Source of the DNA: an uncultured Bacilli bacterium
Lineage (GTDB): Bacteria; Bacillota_I; Bacilli_A; RF39; UBA660
Reading direction: 5' to 3'
DNA length: 42,750 nucleotides
NCBI GenBank assembly: GCA_934096315.1
Contig: CAKOLT010000008.1
Span: 1-42,750, forward strand
The translations under genes were made by a program, and so were the position numbers. The notes beneath the pieces were generated by a model that was not told the origin of the DNA, did not search any database, and worked only from the letters and a program-made list of their open reading frames with translations. This document shows positions 8,397-16,584 of the stretch, in pieces; within the stretch, counting starts at the first letter, position 1; each line of letters opens with the position of its first letter.

Positions 8397-8514
8397 GGAT
8401 TTTAGACATTTAAAAACTTACAACACCATAATAGGTTCGTAAGTTGTATTCAAATGGAGCAATAGCAAAGGCTATTTGAAACCCTCAAAGTAAAAGATGA
8501 TAAACATCTAATCC
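8397..8514 (-). ncRNA. Candidate structured RNA or 5' UTR element
   Basis: Read on the reverse strand, GGATTAGATGTTT (8514-8502) pairs with the segment at 8411-8397 (13 pairs with two G-U and a 2-nt bulge). This outer stem encloses two hairpins. One is at 8478-8451, where CAAAT pairs with ATTTG, with an alternative AATAGC/GCTATT pairing. The other is at 8445-8415, AACTTAC with GTAAGTT, extended by five further pairs around one bulged G and closed by TATTAT. It lies between the stop of the AlbA gene and the start region of the broken gene at 8333. I cannot match it to a known RNA family. Confidence 0.45.
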
Positions 8515-8518
8515 AGTG

Positions 8519-9826
8519 TCATTTTAACATATAATAGGTGCTTTTTCCAGTGCCTTCTTTTTTAAGTACATTTTTTTCTAACATTTTATCAATAATTTGA
8601 TATGCTCTTGTTATAGAAATATTTAATAATTTCTCAGCTTCATTTCTATTAATTCTATTATATTCTTTTAAATAATTAACAATTATATCTTCTTGTGATA
8701 AATTTGGAGAAACAACACTTACTTTATTCGAAGTTTCTACATAATTCATATTTGGAAGTGTTATAGAAAATGTATTTTCTGTGGCATCAAAGATTGGTTT
8801 TTTGTCATATTCTGAATAACTATCCATAATTCTTCCAATACCAGTTCCAAATGATTCAACGTATCCAAATCTATAAAATATATTTGCTAAATTAGGATTT
8901 CTAGATGAAGAAACACCTTTAAATATTTCTTTCATAGTTATTCCATCTATTAATCCACCCATAGAGAGTATTTCAAATTTATCATCATAAAGTGTTACCA
9001 TTATACTACTATCAAAATAATAACTTCTATGTATCACAGCATTTAATAAAGCTTCTCTTAATGAATATTCAGGATAATCTCGTGTATCAATTCTTTTTAA
9101 CCCAATAATTCTTCCACTGATTTTATTAAACAATTCAAAATACTCAAATATATCATCAACTTGTTTTAAAATTGATCCAGTAAATTCTTTTCTGTCACGA
9201 AATTCTATTTTATTTATTCCGTTAAATATTGCACATTTTATTGTATAGGAACATTGGTCAGATAATAACAAACCTAAATTAGTATATTTGTTTTCTTCAT
9301 TAATAATATTTAATAATTTATATTTATTTGTATCAAATGTTAAAAGATTGTCTTTAAATTTTTTTTCTAAATATTCAAAAGTTAAATTTTGATTTTTGGA
9401 AATCATTTCTTCAAATCTTAATGAAGTATGTTCGAATATTATTTTTCTTATAATTTCGTCTGATACTTGAATTGAAGAAGCACCATGTCTTAAATATACA
9501 CCACTTGGTTTTAATCCTTTATCAGATAAATAATATGGTTTATTTGGTCCACTTTGAATTTCAATAATAATTATATCTTTATTATCATATTTTTCTGTTT
9601 TAATTTTTGTATATTCAATTAGTGATGGTTTTATTCCTTCATTTATCATTCCAGTTAATGATTGCAAATTATTATCTATGTTGTTTATCCCAATAATATT
9701 ACTGTTATCATCAATACCAATATATATTTTTCCACCATTAGTATTTGCAAAAGCAATAATTTCTTTTTTTATATCTTTTGTTAATATGCTTTTTAATTCA
9801 CAACAATCATTTTCAATAAATTTCAT
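8519..9826 (-). CDS. AlbA_2/Schlafen-type putative transcriptional regulator
   Basis: 435 residues. The N-terminal AlbA_2 domain (about 1-125) has the typical ESKS-like start (CELKSILTKDIKKEIIAFANTNGG) and KIYIGIDDNSNIIGI. A central RecG-C/GHKL-like region follows: YSLREALLNAVIHRSY, IMVTLYDDKFEILSMGGL and RNPNLANIFYRFGYVESFGTGIGRI. The C-terminus is a winged helix (RNEAEKLLNISITRAYQIIDKMLEK). Such proteins are widespread accessory regulators, often mislabelled RecG-like helicases. ATG 9826 is chosen from AGGTGAT at correct spacing. It is one of only two intact genes here ending in TGA, and it is transcribed against its neighbours, which suggests acquisition. Three 11-bp repeats sit just upstream of its promoter and may be its own binding sites. 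Confidence 0.85.
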   Translation of the reverse strand: MKFIENDCCELKSILTKDIKKEIIAFANTNGGKIYIGIDDNSNIIGINNIDNNLQSLTGMINEGIKPSLIEYTKIKTEKYDNKDIIIIEIQSGPNKPYYLSDKGLKPSGVYLRHGASSIQVSDEIIRKIIFEHTSLRFEEMISKNQNLTFEYLEKKFKDNLLTFDTNKYKLLNIINEENKYTNLGLLLSDQCSYTIKCAIFNGINKIEFRDRKEFTGSILKQVDDIFEYFELFNKISGRIIGLKRIDTRDYPEYSLREALLNAVIHRSYYFDSSIMVTLYDDKFEILSMGGLIDGITMKEIFKGVSSSRNPNLANIFYRFGYVESFGTGIGRIMDSYSEYDKKPIFDATENTFSITLPNMNYVETSNKVSVVSPNLSQEDIIVNYLKEYNRINRNEAEKLLNISITRAYQIIDKMLEKNVLKKEGTGKSTYYMLK

Positions 9827-9843
9827 TTTTATCACCTATTAAT

Positions 9844-9907
9844 ATTATATACAATTTAAAAAATATTATCAATACTTTCGTTCACTTTTCGTTTACCTTT
9901 CGTTCAC
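9844..9907 (-). promoter_or_regulatory. Promoter with three 11-bp tandem operator repeats
   Basis: On the reverse strand TTGATA (9872-9867) and TATAAT (9849-9844) have a 17-bp spacer and serve the gene at 9826. Directly upstream of the -35 are three head-to-tail 11-bp units, shown on the plus strand as CTTTCGTTCAC (9875-9885), TTTTCGTTTAC (9886-9896) and CTTTCGTTCAC (9897-9907). The period of one helical turn puts all units on one DNA face, as expected for cooperative binding. Confidence 0.7.
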
Positions 9908-9943
9908 AATAATTTTTTAAATTAAGAATATTGTTTTATAAAG

Positions 9944-9966
9944 AAAAAAACGAACTAAATAGTTCG
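9944..9966 (-). terminator. Intrinsic terminator of the tRNA-Gly transcript
   Basis: CGAACT (9951-9956) pairs with AGTTCG (9961-9966); on the reverse strand the hairpin is followed by a T7 run. It lies 15 bases after the tRNA 3' end. Confidence 0.75.
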
Positions 9967-9980
9967 ACGATTTTTATAAA

Positions 9981-10055
9981 TGGAGCAGATGAAGGGAATC
10001 GAACCCTCGTCCCAACCTTGGCAAGGTCGCGTTCTAGCCATTAAACCACATCTGC
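9981..10055 (-). tRNA. tRNA-Gly (anticodon GCC)
   Basis: The reverse strand folds as a complete cloverleaf of about 75 nt. The acceptor stem is GCAGATG with CATCTGC. The anticodon loop CTTGCCAAG gives GCC. The T loop is GGGTTCGATTCCC and the CCA end is encoded (9983-9981). It lies between the AlbA-type gene and ffh; the acquired-looking gene at 8519 is beside it, a common integration context, though no att duplication was found. Confidence 0.95.
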
Positions 10056-10101
10056 ACTACACATTAATTATATACAATAAATAATAAAAAATCAAGGATT
10101 T

Positions 10102-10132
10102 TTGTCAAAAAAACAAAAAAATATGTTAAAAT
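10102..10132 (+). promoter_or_regulatory. Promoter of ffh
   Basis: TTGTCA 10102-10107 and TAAAAT 10127-10132 with a TG-extended -10; the 19-bp spacer is long but tolerable with the extended element. The start codon of ffh follows 20 bases later. Confidence 0.55.
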
Positions 10133-10151
10133 AGGAGTTGGTGATATAAAA

Positions 10152-11459
10152 ATGTTTGAAAATTTAAGCGATAGATTGCAAAATGCAGTACATAAAATTA
10201 AAGGCTACGGCAAAATAACAGAAGATAATATTTCTGACATGTTAAGAGAAGTTAGATTATCTTTGCTTGAAGCTGATGTAAATTATAAAGTAGTTAAAGA
10301 GTTTACTAATAACGTTAAACAGAAGGCTCTGGGAGAAGAAGTTAATAAAAGTCTAAATCCTGGTGATGTTTTTGTTAAAATAGTAAAAGATGAGTTAACA
10401 GAACTTCTTGGAGGTTCTAGAGAGGAACTTTCCCTTGAGGGAGCTCCTTCGATTACAATGCTTGTAGGACTTCAAGGTTCTGGTAAAACAACTACCGCAG
10501 GTAAGCTTGCTAATCTTATTAGGAAGAAAAATAAAAAGAAACCATTATTAGTAGCTTGTGATGTATATAGACCTGCTGCTAGAGATCAGTTAAAACAAAT
10601 AGGAAAAGAACTTGATATACCAGTCTTTTCTCAGGATATATCTGATGCTATTACAATTGCAAAAAATGCAGTTACGTATGCTAAAGAAAATGGTAATGAT
10701 TTTGTTATTATAGATACGGCAGGTAGATTACATATTGATGATAAATTAATGGAAGAAGTATCTGATATTTCTAAGGAGATACATCCTAATGAGATATTAT
10801 TAGTAGTTGATTCTATGATGGGGCAAGATGCTATAAATGTAATTAATGGATTTAATAATACTTTATCTTTAACTGGGGTTATTTTAACTAAATTAGATGG
10901 TGATACAAGAGGAGGTGTTGCTCTTTCTGTAAGACATTTAACTAATTTACCAATTAAGTTTGTGGGTGTTAGTGAGAAGATGGATGGAATTAGTGAATTT
11001 TATCCAGAAAGAATGGCTAGTAGAATTATTGGCATGGGTGATGTTATTAGTTTAGTTGAAAAAGTAGAAAGTGAAATAGATGAGAAAGAGGCAGAGAAGA
11101 CTTGTAAAAAAATGATGAAAGGTAATTTTGATTTAGAAGATTTTCTTAATCAGTTAAATCAAATAAAAAAACTAGGTCCTTTAGAAAATTTAATAAAATT
11201 ATTACCAGGAGCTAAAAAAATGGGATTAAATAATGTAAAAATAGATCCTAAAAGGATGATGCATATTGAAGCTATTATTTGTTCTATGACGCCATATGAA
11301 AGAAAGAATCCAAGTGTATTAAAGGCTAGTAGAAAGCAGAGAATTGCTAAGGGGTCAGGAACTACTGTAGCAGAAGTTAACCAGCTTCTAAATCAGTTTG
11401 AACAAATGAAGAGTATGATGAAAATGATGGGTAATGGTAAGTTTAAAATGCCTTTTTAA
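10152..11459 (+). CDS. ffh: Signal recognition particle protein Ffh
   Basis: 435 residues. The N domain of helices (1-90) is followed by the GTPase G domain: G1 GLQGSGKTT near 109, DTAGRLHID near 190, TKLDGDTRGG near 247. The C-terminal M domain (about 300-435) is methionine-rich (MKSMMKMMGNGKFKM) and binds 4.5S RNA and signal peptides. Ffh delivers ribosomes making membrane proteins to FtsY and SecYEG. Length is usual for the family. The ylxM gene that often precedes ffh is absent here. Confidence 0.98.
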   Translation: MFENLSDRLQNAVHKIKGYGKITEDNISDMLREVRLSLLEADVNYKVVKEFTNNVKQKALGEEVNKSLNPGDVFVKIVKDELTELLGGSREELSLEGAPSITMLVGLQGSGKTTTAGKLANLIRKKNKKKPLLVACDVYRPAARDQLKQIGKELDIPVFSQDISDAITIAKNAVTYAKENGNDFVIIDTAGRLHIDDKLMEEVSDISKEIHPNEILLVVDSMMGQDAINVINGFNNTLSLTGVILTKLDGDTRGGVALSVRHLTNLPIKFVGVSEKMDGISEFYPERMASRIIGMGDVISLVEKVESEIDEKEAEKTCKKMMKGNFDLEDFLNQLNQIKKLGPLENLIKLLPGAKKMGLNNVKIDPKRMMHIEAIICSMTPYERKNPSVLKASRKQRIAKGSGTTVAEVNQLLNQFEQMKSMMKMMGNGKFKMPF

Positions 11460-11488
11460 AAATTATAATAAAATTAGTAAGTTACATA

Positions 11489-11517
11489 TAGACTTTCTAT
11501 TTTATCTTTGATACAAT
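11489..11517 (+). promoter_or_regulatory. Probable promoter of pcrA
   Basis: TAGACT 11489-11494 and TACAAT 11512-11517 with a 17-bp spacer. The start codon chosen for pcrA is 38 bases downstream. Confidence 0.5.
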
Positions 11518-11554
11518 TAAATGGATGGTGTTAATATCAGGAAAGGATGTACTT

Positions 11555-13651
11555 ATGAATATAGAATTATTAAATGATAAACAAAAAGAGGCTGTTACTC
11601 ATATAGATGGTCCCATGCTTGTTTTAGCGGGTGCTGGAAGTGGTAAGACTAAAGTATTAACAAGTAGGATTGCTTATCTTATGGAAAATGGAGTTAAACC
11701 GCAAAATATTTTAGCTATTACATTTACTAATAAAGCTGCTAAAGAAATGAAAGATAGGGTTAGTAAATTAATTCATACTGATGTTTATAAATTGCAAATA
11801 TCTACATTTCATTCTTTTGGGCTTAAACTAATAAAAGAAAATTATAATTTACTAGGATACGAGAAGAATTTTACAATAATAGATTCTGATGATGCATTAA
11901 CTATAATAAAAAAAATAATGAAAGATTTTGATTTGAATCCGAAGTTTTATAATGCTAAAGATATTAGAAATAAAATTAGTTCTTCAAAAAATGAGTTAAT
12001 GAGTATTAGTGATTTTATGAAACTAGAATATGATGATAATGTTGTTAGAGTTTATGAAAAATATTTAAAGACTCTTAAATCTAATAATTCAGTAGATTTT
12101 GATGATTTATTACTTCTTCCTATAAAATTATTTAGAGAACATAAAGATGTTTTAAAGAAGTATCAGGAGTTATATAAATATATTTTAATTGATGAGTATC
12201 AAGATACTAATGAGGCTCAGTATATTCTTAGTAAAATGTTATCTGCTTCTCATAAAAATTTATTTGTTGTAGGAGATAATGATCAGGCTATATATGCTTT
12301 TCGAGGGGCTAACTTTAAGAATATATTAAATTTTGAAAAAGATTATCCTGATTGTAAGGTTATACTTCTTGAAGAAAATTATCGTTCTACGCAGAATATA
12401 TTAAATGCTGCTAATAGTGTTATTAAACATAATAAACAAAGAAAAGATAAGAATTTATGGAGTAGTAATGATTCTGGTAGTAAAGTAAAATATATTATGA
12501 ATGAGACTGATAGGGATGAGTGTAAATATGTTTCTTCAGAGATTAAGAAGTTAGTAGATAATTCTGTTAATTATGAGGATATTGCTATTTTATATAGGAC
12601 TAATGCCCAGTCACGTTTAATTGAAGAAGAAATGCTTAAAAATGGTATTCCTTATAGAGTAGTAGGTAGTTTTTACTTCTATAACCGTAAGGAAATTAAA
12701 GATCTTATATGTTATTTAAGGTTAATTAATAATTATAAAGATGATGCTAGTTTACTTAGGGTTATTAATATCCCAAAAAGGAAGATTGGGGAGAAGACTA
12801 TTAATAATATAGTAGAGAAAGCGGAAGAGGATGGTATTTCTTTATTTGAGGCAATAAATTCTGGTAAAGAACTTGAATTTAAGAAATTAATAATTAGTCT
12901 TAAGGAAAAAAGTTCTGGTCTTTCATTAACGGAGCTTGTAGAACTTGTTTTAGATAAATCGGGGTTAAAGAGAGAATTAAAAGAAGAGAAGTCTTTAGAG
13001 GCTGATATTAGACTAGAAAATTTGGAGGAGTTTAAATCTATTACTAAAGCATATGAAGAAGAGTATGGAGAGATATCTTTAGATGATTTTCTAGAAGAAG
13101 TTACTTTAGTAAGTGATATGTCTGAACATCAAGATAGTGCAAATAAGGTTAGTTTGATGACTGTCCATGCTGTTAAGGGATTAGAGTTTGATCATGTTTT
13201 TGTAATTGGAATGGAAGAAGAGATATTTCCCCATTATAATGCTCTTAAAGAGGGAACTAACTCTGCTATTGAAGAAGAGAGAAGATTATGTTATGTGGCT
13301 ATTACTAGAGCTAAAAAGAATCTTTATATGTTAAATGCTAAAAAGAGAATGCTTTTTGGTAATGTCCAGTGTAATTTACCTAGTAGATTTATGGATGAGA
13401 TTGATTCTGAATATATAGAAGTTTTGAATGAGTGTCCAAGTATATTTAAAAAAGTTACAAGTTTTGCTAAGGATAAAATGTTTAATGAGGAAGATGTTAA
13501 ATTATCGTGTGGAGATCAAGTTAAACATGATAAGTATGGTATAGGGGTTGTAGTAGATGTCCAAAATTCGATTGCTACTATTGCATTTCCTCATCCAATA
13601 GGAATAAAGAAGTTATTAAAGAATCATAAGAGTATCACTAAAATATCATAA
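11555..13651 (+). CDS. pcrA: ATP-dependent DNA helicase PcrA/UvrD
   Basis: 698 residues, superfamily 1A helicase. Motifs in order: Q motif near residue 10 (LNDKQKEAV), Walker A AGAGSGKT (25-32), Ia AITFTNKAA, Walker B ILIDEYQDTN, III VGDNDQAIYAFRGA, IV LEENYRST, V MTVHAVKGLEFDHVFV and VI YVAITRAKKNL. The C-terminal Tudor-like tail (about 640-698, GDQVKHDKYGIGVV) binds RNA polymerase in PcrA. It unwinds 3'-5' in repair, plasmid replication and conflict resolution. ATG 11555 is preferred, with AAAGGA seven bases upstream; an in-frame start 30 nt earlier lacks one. ligA, its usual partner, is not beside it. Confidence 0.96.
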   Translation: MNIELLNDKQKEAVTHIDGPMLVLAGAGSGKTKVLTSRIAYLMENGVKPQNILAITFTNKAAKEMKDRVSKLIHTDVYKLQISTFHSFGLKLIKENYNLLGYEKNFTIIDSDDALTIIKKIMKDFDLNPKFYNAKDIRNKISSSKNELMSISDFMKLEYDDNVVRVYEKYLKTLKSNNSVDFDDLLLLPIKLFREHKDVLKKYQELYKYILIDEYQDTNEAQYILSKMLSASHKNLFVVGDNDQAIYAFRGANFKNILNFEKDYPDCKVILLEENYRSTQNILNAANSVIKHNKQRKDKNLWSSNDSGSKVKYIMNETDRDECKYVSSEIKKLVDNSVNYEDIAILYRTNAQSRLIEEEMLKNGIPYRVVGSFYFYNRKEIKDLICYLRLINNYKDDASLLRVINIPKRKIGEKTINNIVEKAEEDGISLFEAINSGKELEFKKLIISLKEKSSGLSLTELVELVLDKSGLKRELKEEKSLEADIRLENLEEFKSITKAYEEEYGEISLDDFLEEVTLVSDMSEHQDSANKVSLMTVHAVKGLEFDHVFVIGMEEEIFPHYNALKEGTNSAIEEERRLCYVAITRAKKNLYMLNAKKRMLFGNVQCNLPSRFMDEIDSEYIEVLNECPSIFKKVTSFAKDKMFNEEDVKLSCGDQVKHDKYGIGVVVDVQNSIATIAFPHPIGIKKLLKNHKSITKIS

Positions 13652-13679
13652 GCATATACTATCTATGAGGAAGGTATTT

Positions 13680-14234
13680 ATGGATAATCTTATAATTGTT
13701 AATAATAGTAAGTCACTGAGTAAAACCTATGTACCTACTTCTTTAACTGTTACTAACAGTAGGTATAAAGAGGGTATATTACTTAAGGATTATGTATTAG
13801 ACTTTTTTATGAAGATGAAACAGGATGCTTTAAAATATGGATATAATATTGATATAATGAGTGGATATCGTAGTTATGAATATCAAAAGAAAATATATAA
13901 TAACTTAATTAATGAGAAGGGTTTTAATTATGCTTTTCGTAAAATTGCAAAGCCAGGATGCTCGGAACATCAAACTGCTTTAGCTATAGATTTTTGTGTT
14001 TATAAAGATAATAATTGTTATATAGAAAGTGAACTTGAGGGGACAATGGAAGCTAAATGGGTACATGATAATTGCTATAAATATGGGTTTATTTTAAGGT
14101 ATCCGGAAGGAAAAGAAGATATTACAGGTTTTGATTATGAACCTTGGCATATTAGGTTTGTGGGGGATAAAGCAGAATATATATATAAAAATAACTTAAC
14201 TTTAGAAGAATATGTTAATGGTAATTTACGGTAA
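13680..14234 (+). CDS. D-alanyl-D-alanine carboxypeptidase, VanY/M15B family
   Basis: 184 residues. M15B signature motifs are SGYRSYEYQ (near 61), SEHQTALAIDF (near 100; zinc His and Asp) and EPWHIRFVG (near 157; catalytic Glu and zinc His). These enzymes trim the terminal D-Ala of peptidoglycan stem peptides. No signal peptide or membrane anchor is seen with ATG 13680 (GAGGAAGG just upstream) or with the in-frame start at 13665, so export is unexplained; a cytoplasmic role on precursors, as VanX-like enzymes have, is possible. It lies 28 bases after pcrA without a promoter between them. Confidence 0.88.
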   Translation: MDNLIIVNNSKSLSKTYVPTSLTVTNSRYKEGILLKDYVLDFFMKMKQDALKYGYNIDIMSGYRSYEYQKKIYNNLINEKGFNYAFRKIAKPGCSEHQTALAIDFCVYKDNNCYIESELEGTMEAKWVHDNCYKYGFILRYPEGKEDITGFDYEPWHIRFVGDKAEYIYKNNLTLEEYVNGNLR

Positions 14235-14247
14235 GTGTTAACTATAT

Positions 14248-14276
14248 TTGTAATTTATTGAATTAAATGTTATAAT
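14248..14276 (+). promoter_or_regulatory. Promoter of truA
   Basis: TTGTAA 14248-14253 and TATAAT 14271-14276 with a 17-bp spacer; the -10 is preceded by TGT (extended form). Confidence 0.75.
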
Positions 14277-14297
14277 GTATGTGAAGTGAGGTATTAT

Positions 14298-15038
14298 ATG
14301 AGGTATTTAATAACATTTTCTTATGATGGAAGTGAGTTTCATGGTTATCAAAAACAACCTAATAAAAGAACTGTGCAAAAAGAATTAGAAGAGGTATTAA
14401 CTAAGATAAATAATAATGAGAAAGTAACTATTACATCTTCGGGTAGAACTGATGCTGGGGTACATGCATTAAATCAGAAAGCCCATTTTGATTTAAATAC
14501 AAAACTTGATGAGACAAAATTATTAAATTCTATTAATAGTCTTCTTCCAGAGGATATTCATGTTAGTAAGATTTTAGTGGTTGATGATGATTTTCATGCT
14601 AGATTTAATGCAAATGGTAAGGAATATATATATAAAATTAATAATGGGGAGTATAATCCTTTAGAGAGAAAGTATGTATTTCAGACTCCGAAAAAGTTAG
14701 ATATACTTGCTATGGAGAGGGCCATTAAGTATTTTGAGGGAACACATAATTTTAAATCTTTTACTAAGACAGATGAGGAGAAAGATGATTATGTAAGAAC
14801 TATATCTCAGGCTAGTTTAGTTAGGGATCCTAAAGATATTAATAAAATAACATTAGTGTTTATTGGAACTGGTTTTTTAAGGTATATGGTTAGAAATATG
14901 GTAGGTACTTTAATTGAAATTGGGGAAGGTAAAAGAAAGAGTGAGGATATTATAGATATTCTTAAGTGTGAGGATAGAACAAAGGCGGGTAAGACAGCTT
15001 CTGCATGTGGTTTATATTTAAAGAATGTTTTTTATTAG
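14298..15038 (+). CDS. truA: tRNA pseudouridine(38-40) synthase TruA
   Basis: 246 residues. The catalytic motif SSGRTDAGVHALNQ (near 50-64) holds the essential Asp. YDGSEFHGYQKQP at the N-terminus and FLRYMVRNMVGTLIEIG near 205 are typical of TruA. It converts uridines 38-40 of the anticodon arm to pseudouridine. ATG 14298 is chosen with GTGAGG at normal spacing; the transcript would start at about 14283. A strong terminator follows immediately. Confidence 0.97.
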   Translation: MRYLITFSYDGSEFHGYQKQPNKRTVQKELEEVLTKINNNEKVTITSSGRTDAGVHALNQKAHFDLNTKLDETKLLNSINSLLPEDIHVSKILVVDDDFHARFNANGKEYIYKINNGEYNPLERKYVFQTPKKLDILAMERAIKYFEGTHNFKSFTKTDEEKDDYVRTISQASLVRDPKDINKITLVFIGTGFLRYMVRNMVGTLIEIGEGKRKSEDIIDILKCEDRTKAGKTASACGLYLKNVFY

Positions 15039-15042
15039 AATT

Positions 15043-15084
15043 AGATTATTTAGAGTTATTATAAACTATTAAATAATCTTTTTT
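15043..15084 (+). terminator. Intrinsic terminator after truA
   Basis: Perfect 10-bp stem AGATTATTTA (15043-15052) with TAAATAATCT (15070-15079) and a following T run. Confidence 0.88.
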
Positions 15085-15160
15085 AAATTATATATTTATT
15101 TTAATAAAAACTATAGACTTTATTATTTAGTTTTGGTAAAATGAAGTAAAGGATGTGATT

Positions 15161-15547
15161 ATGATGAGAGATAAACTTATAGAGTTATTGAATAATTCGT
15201 ATGCACCATATTCTAATTATAAAGTAGGGTGTATATTAGTTACTAAAGATGATAAAGAATTTAAGGGAGTTAATGTTGAAAATGCTAGTTTTGGTGCTAC
15301 AATATGTGCGGAAAGAAGTGCTATATTAAATGCTGTTAGTAATGGTTATACTAAGGGGGATTTTTCTAAAATATATATTATGAATTCTTCTGATAAGATT
15401 GGGACTCCTTGTTTTATATGTAGACAGGTATTTATTGAATTTTTTGATATGGATATGGATGTTATTTTAATGGATATGAAAGGTCATGAGGGGTCTTATA
15501 AAGTTAAAGATTTATGTACGTATCCATTTAATAGCGATAATTTATAG
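15161..15547 (+). CDS. cdd: Cytidine deaminase
   Basis: 128 residues, the short tetrameric form. Substrate-binding motif VNVENASFG is near 41-49. The zinc and catalytic motif TICAERSAI (Cys and catalytic Glu) is near 51-59, and PCFICRQ near 86-92 supplies the other two zinc cysteines. It deaminates cytidine and deoxycytidine in pyrimidine salvage. The double ATG at 15161/15164 follows AAAGGA; GTG 15155 is too close to that site. cdd directly upstream of era is a conserved Firmicutes order. Confidence 0.96.
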   Translation: MMRDKLIELLNNSYAPYSNYKVGCILVTKDDKEFKGVNVENASFGATICAERSAILNAVSNGYTKGDFSKIYIMNSSDKIGTPCFICRQVFIEFFDMDMDVILMDMKGHEGSYKVKDLCTYPFNSDNL

Positions 15548-15560
15548 AAAGGGGTAAGTT

Positions 15561-16448
15561 ATGAAGAGTGGTTTTGTAGGGTTAATAGGAAGACCTAATG
15601 TAGGAAAGAGTACTTTACTTAATAATATTATTGGGACAAAGATAGCTATTACTTCAAATAAGCCAGGGACTACAAGGAATTTGATTCAGGGTATATATAC
15701 TGATGATAATTGTCAGATGGTATTTGTGGATACTCCGGGTATTCATAAACCTAAACATAAGCTTGGTAAGATACTTAATAAACAAGCGTATATTACTACT
15801 AATGACGTTGATGTTTTACTTTTTCTTGTAGATATTACTGAGGAAATTGGTAAGGGTGATAGGTATATTTTGGATATATTAAAGAAGACTAGTAAACCTA
15901 TTATATTAGTTATTAATAAAATAGATAGACTTCCTAAGGATGTAATATTATCTAAGATTAATCAGTATAAAGACTTATGTAATTTTGAAGAGATAGTGCC
16001 TGTTTCTGCTTTAAAGGGAGATAATGTAGATAGATTACTTATGGTATTAAAGAATTACTTAACAGATAATATTAAGTATTTTGATGATGGTATGATAACT
16101 AATGTCTCTAATAAGTTTATAATATCAGAAATAGTTAGAGAAAAGATATTAGAGCTTACTAATGAAGAAGTTCCCCATTCTACGTACTGTGATGTTTCTT
16201 ATTTATGTTTAGAGGATGGTATTTATAATATTCATTGTGATATTATAGTGGATAGAGAGAGTCTTAAAAAGATTATTATAGGTAAGAGCGGATCTATGAT
16301 TAAAGAAATTGGTATGAAATCAAGGAAGGATATTGAAAAGGTTGTCCAAAAAAAGGTTTATTTAGAGTTATTTGTCAAAGTAGTACCCAAATGGCGAGAA
16401 AAAGATAAATTTTTGAATGATTTTGGCTATAAAGATTTTAATAATTAA
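15561..16448 (+). CDS. era: GTPase Era
   Basis: 295 residues. The G domain has G1 GRPNVGKST (near 10), G2 with the TRN after KPGTT, G3 VDTPGIHKPKHKLG, G4 NKID near 120 and G5 SALKG near 150. The C-terminal KH domain (about 200-280) has IIGKSGSMIKEIG. Era binds the 3' end of 16S rRNA and assists 30S maturation. AAAGGGGT precedes ATG 15561, 13 bases after cdd. Confidence 0.97.
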   Translation: MKSGFVGLIGRPNVGKSTLLNNIIGTKIAITSNKPGTTRNLIQGIYTDDNCQMVFVDTPGIHKPKHKLGKILNKQAYITTNDVDVLLFLVDITEEIGKGDRYILDILKKTSKPIILVINKIDRLPKDVILSKINQYKDLCNFEEIVPVSALKGDNVDRLLMVLKNYLTDNIKYFDDGMITNVSNKFIISEIVREKILELTNEEVPHSTYCDVSYLCLEDGIYNIHCDIIVDRESLKKIIIGKSGSMIKEIGMKSRKDIEKVVQKKVYLELFVKVVPKWREKDKFLNDFGYKDFNN

Positions 16449-16494
16449 TGTATATTTTTTAAATTTCTTCATCAATATATAATAGGTGATAAAA

Positions 16495-16584
16495 ATGACA
16501 AAGAAAGAATTGTGGAAGAAATTTAAGGAAACAGGAAAAATAGAATATTATATAGCTTATAAGAAATCTAGTAGAGAGGATTAA
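16495..16584 (+). CDS. yqzL: YqzL-like small protein
   Basis: 29 residues: MTKKELWKKFKETGKIEYY, then IAYKKSSRED. The W-K-x-F-x-x-T-G-x-I-x-x-Y pattern and the place between era and recO are those of Bacillus YqzL. The ribosome binding site AGGTGAT is strong, and the stop overlaps the recO start by one base. Function is unknown in the family. Confidence 0.85.
   Translation: MTKKELWKKFKETGKIEYYIAYKKSSRED

Noticed and set aside
9875..9907. CRISPR array or replication iterons
   Set aside because: Units are only 11 bp, contiguous without spacers, and there is no rep or cas gene; their position at a promoter fits operator sites better.
10126..10152. att site at the tRNA-Gly gene for the acquired 8519 gene
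   Set aside because: No duplicate of the tRNA 3' end was found in the neighbourhood and no integrase is present.
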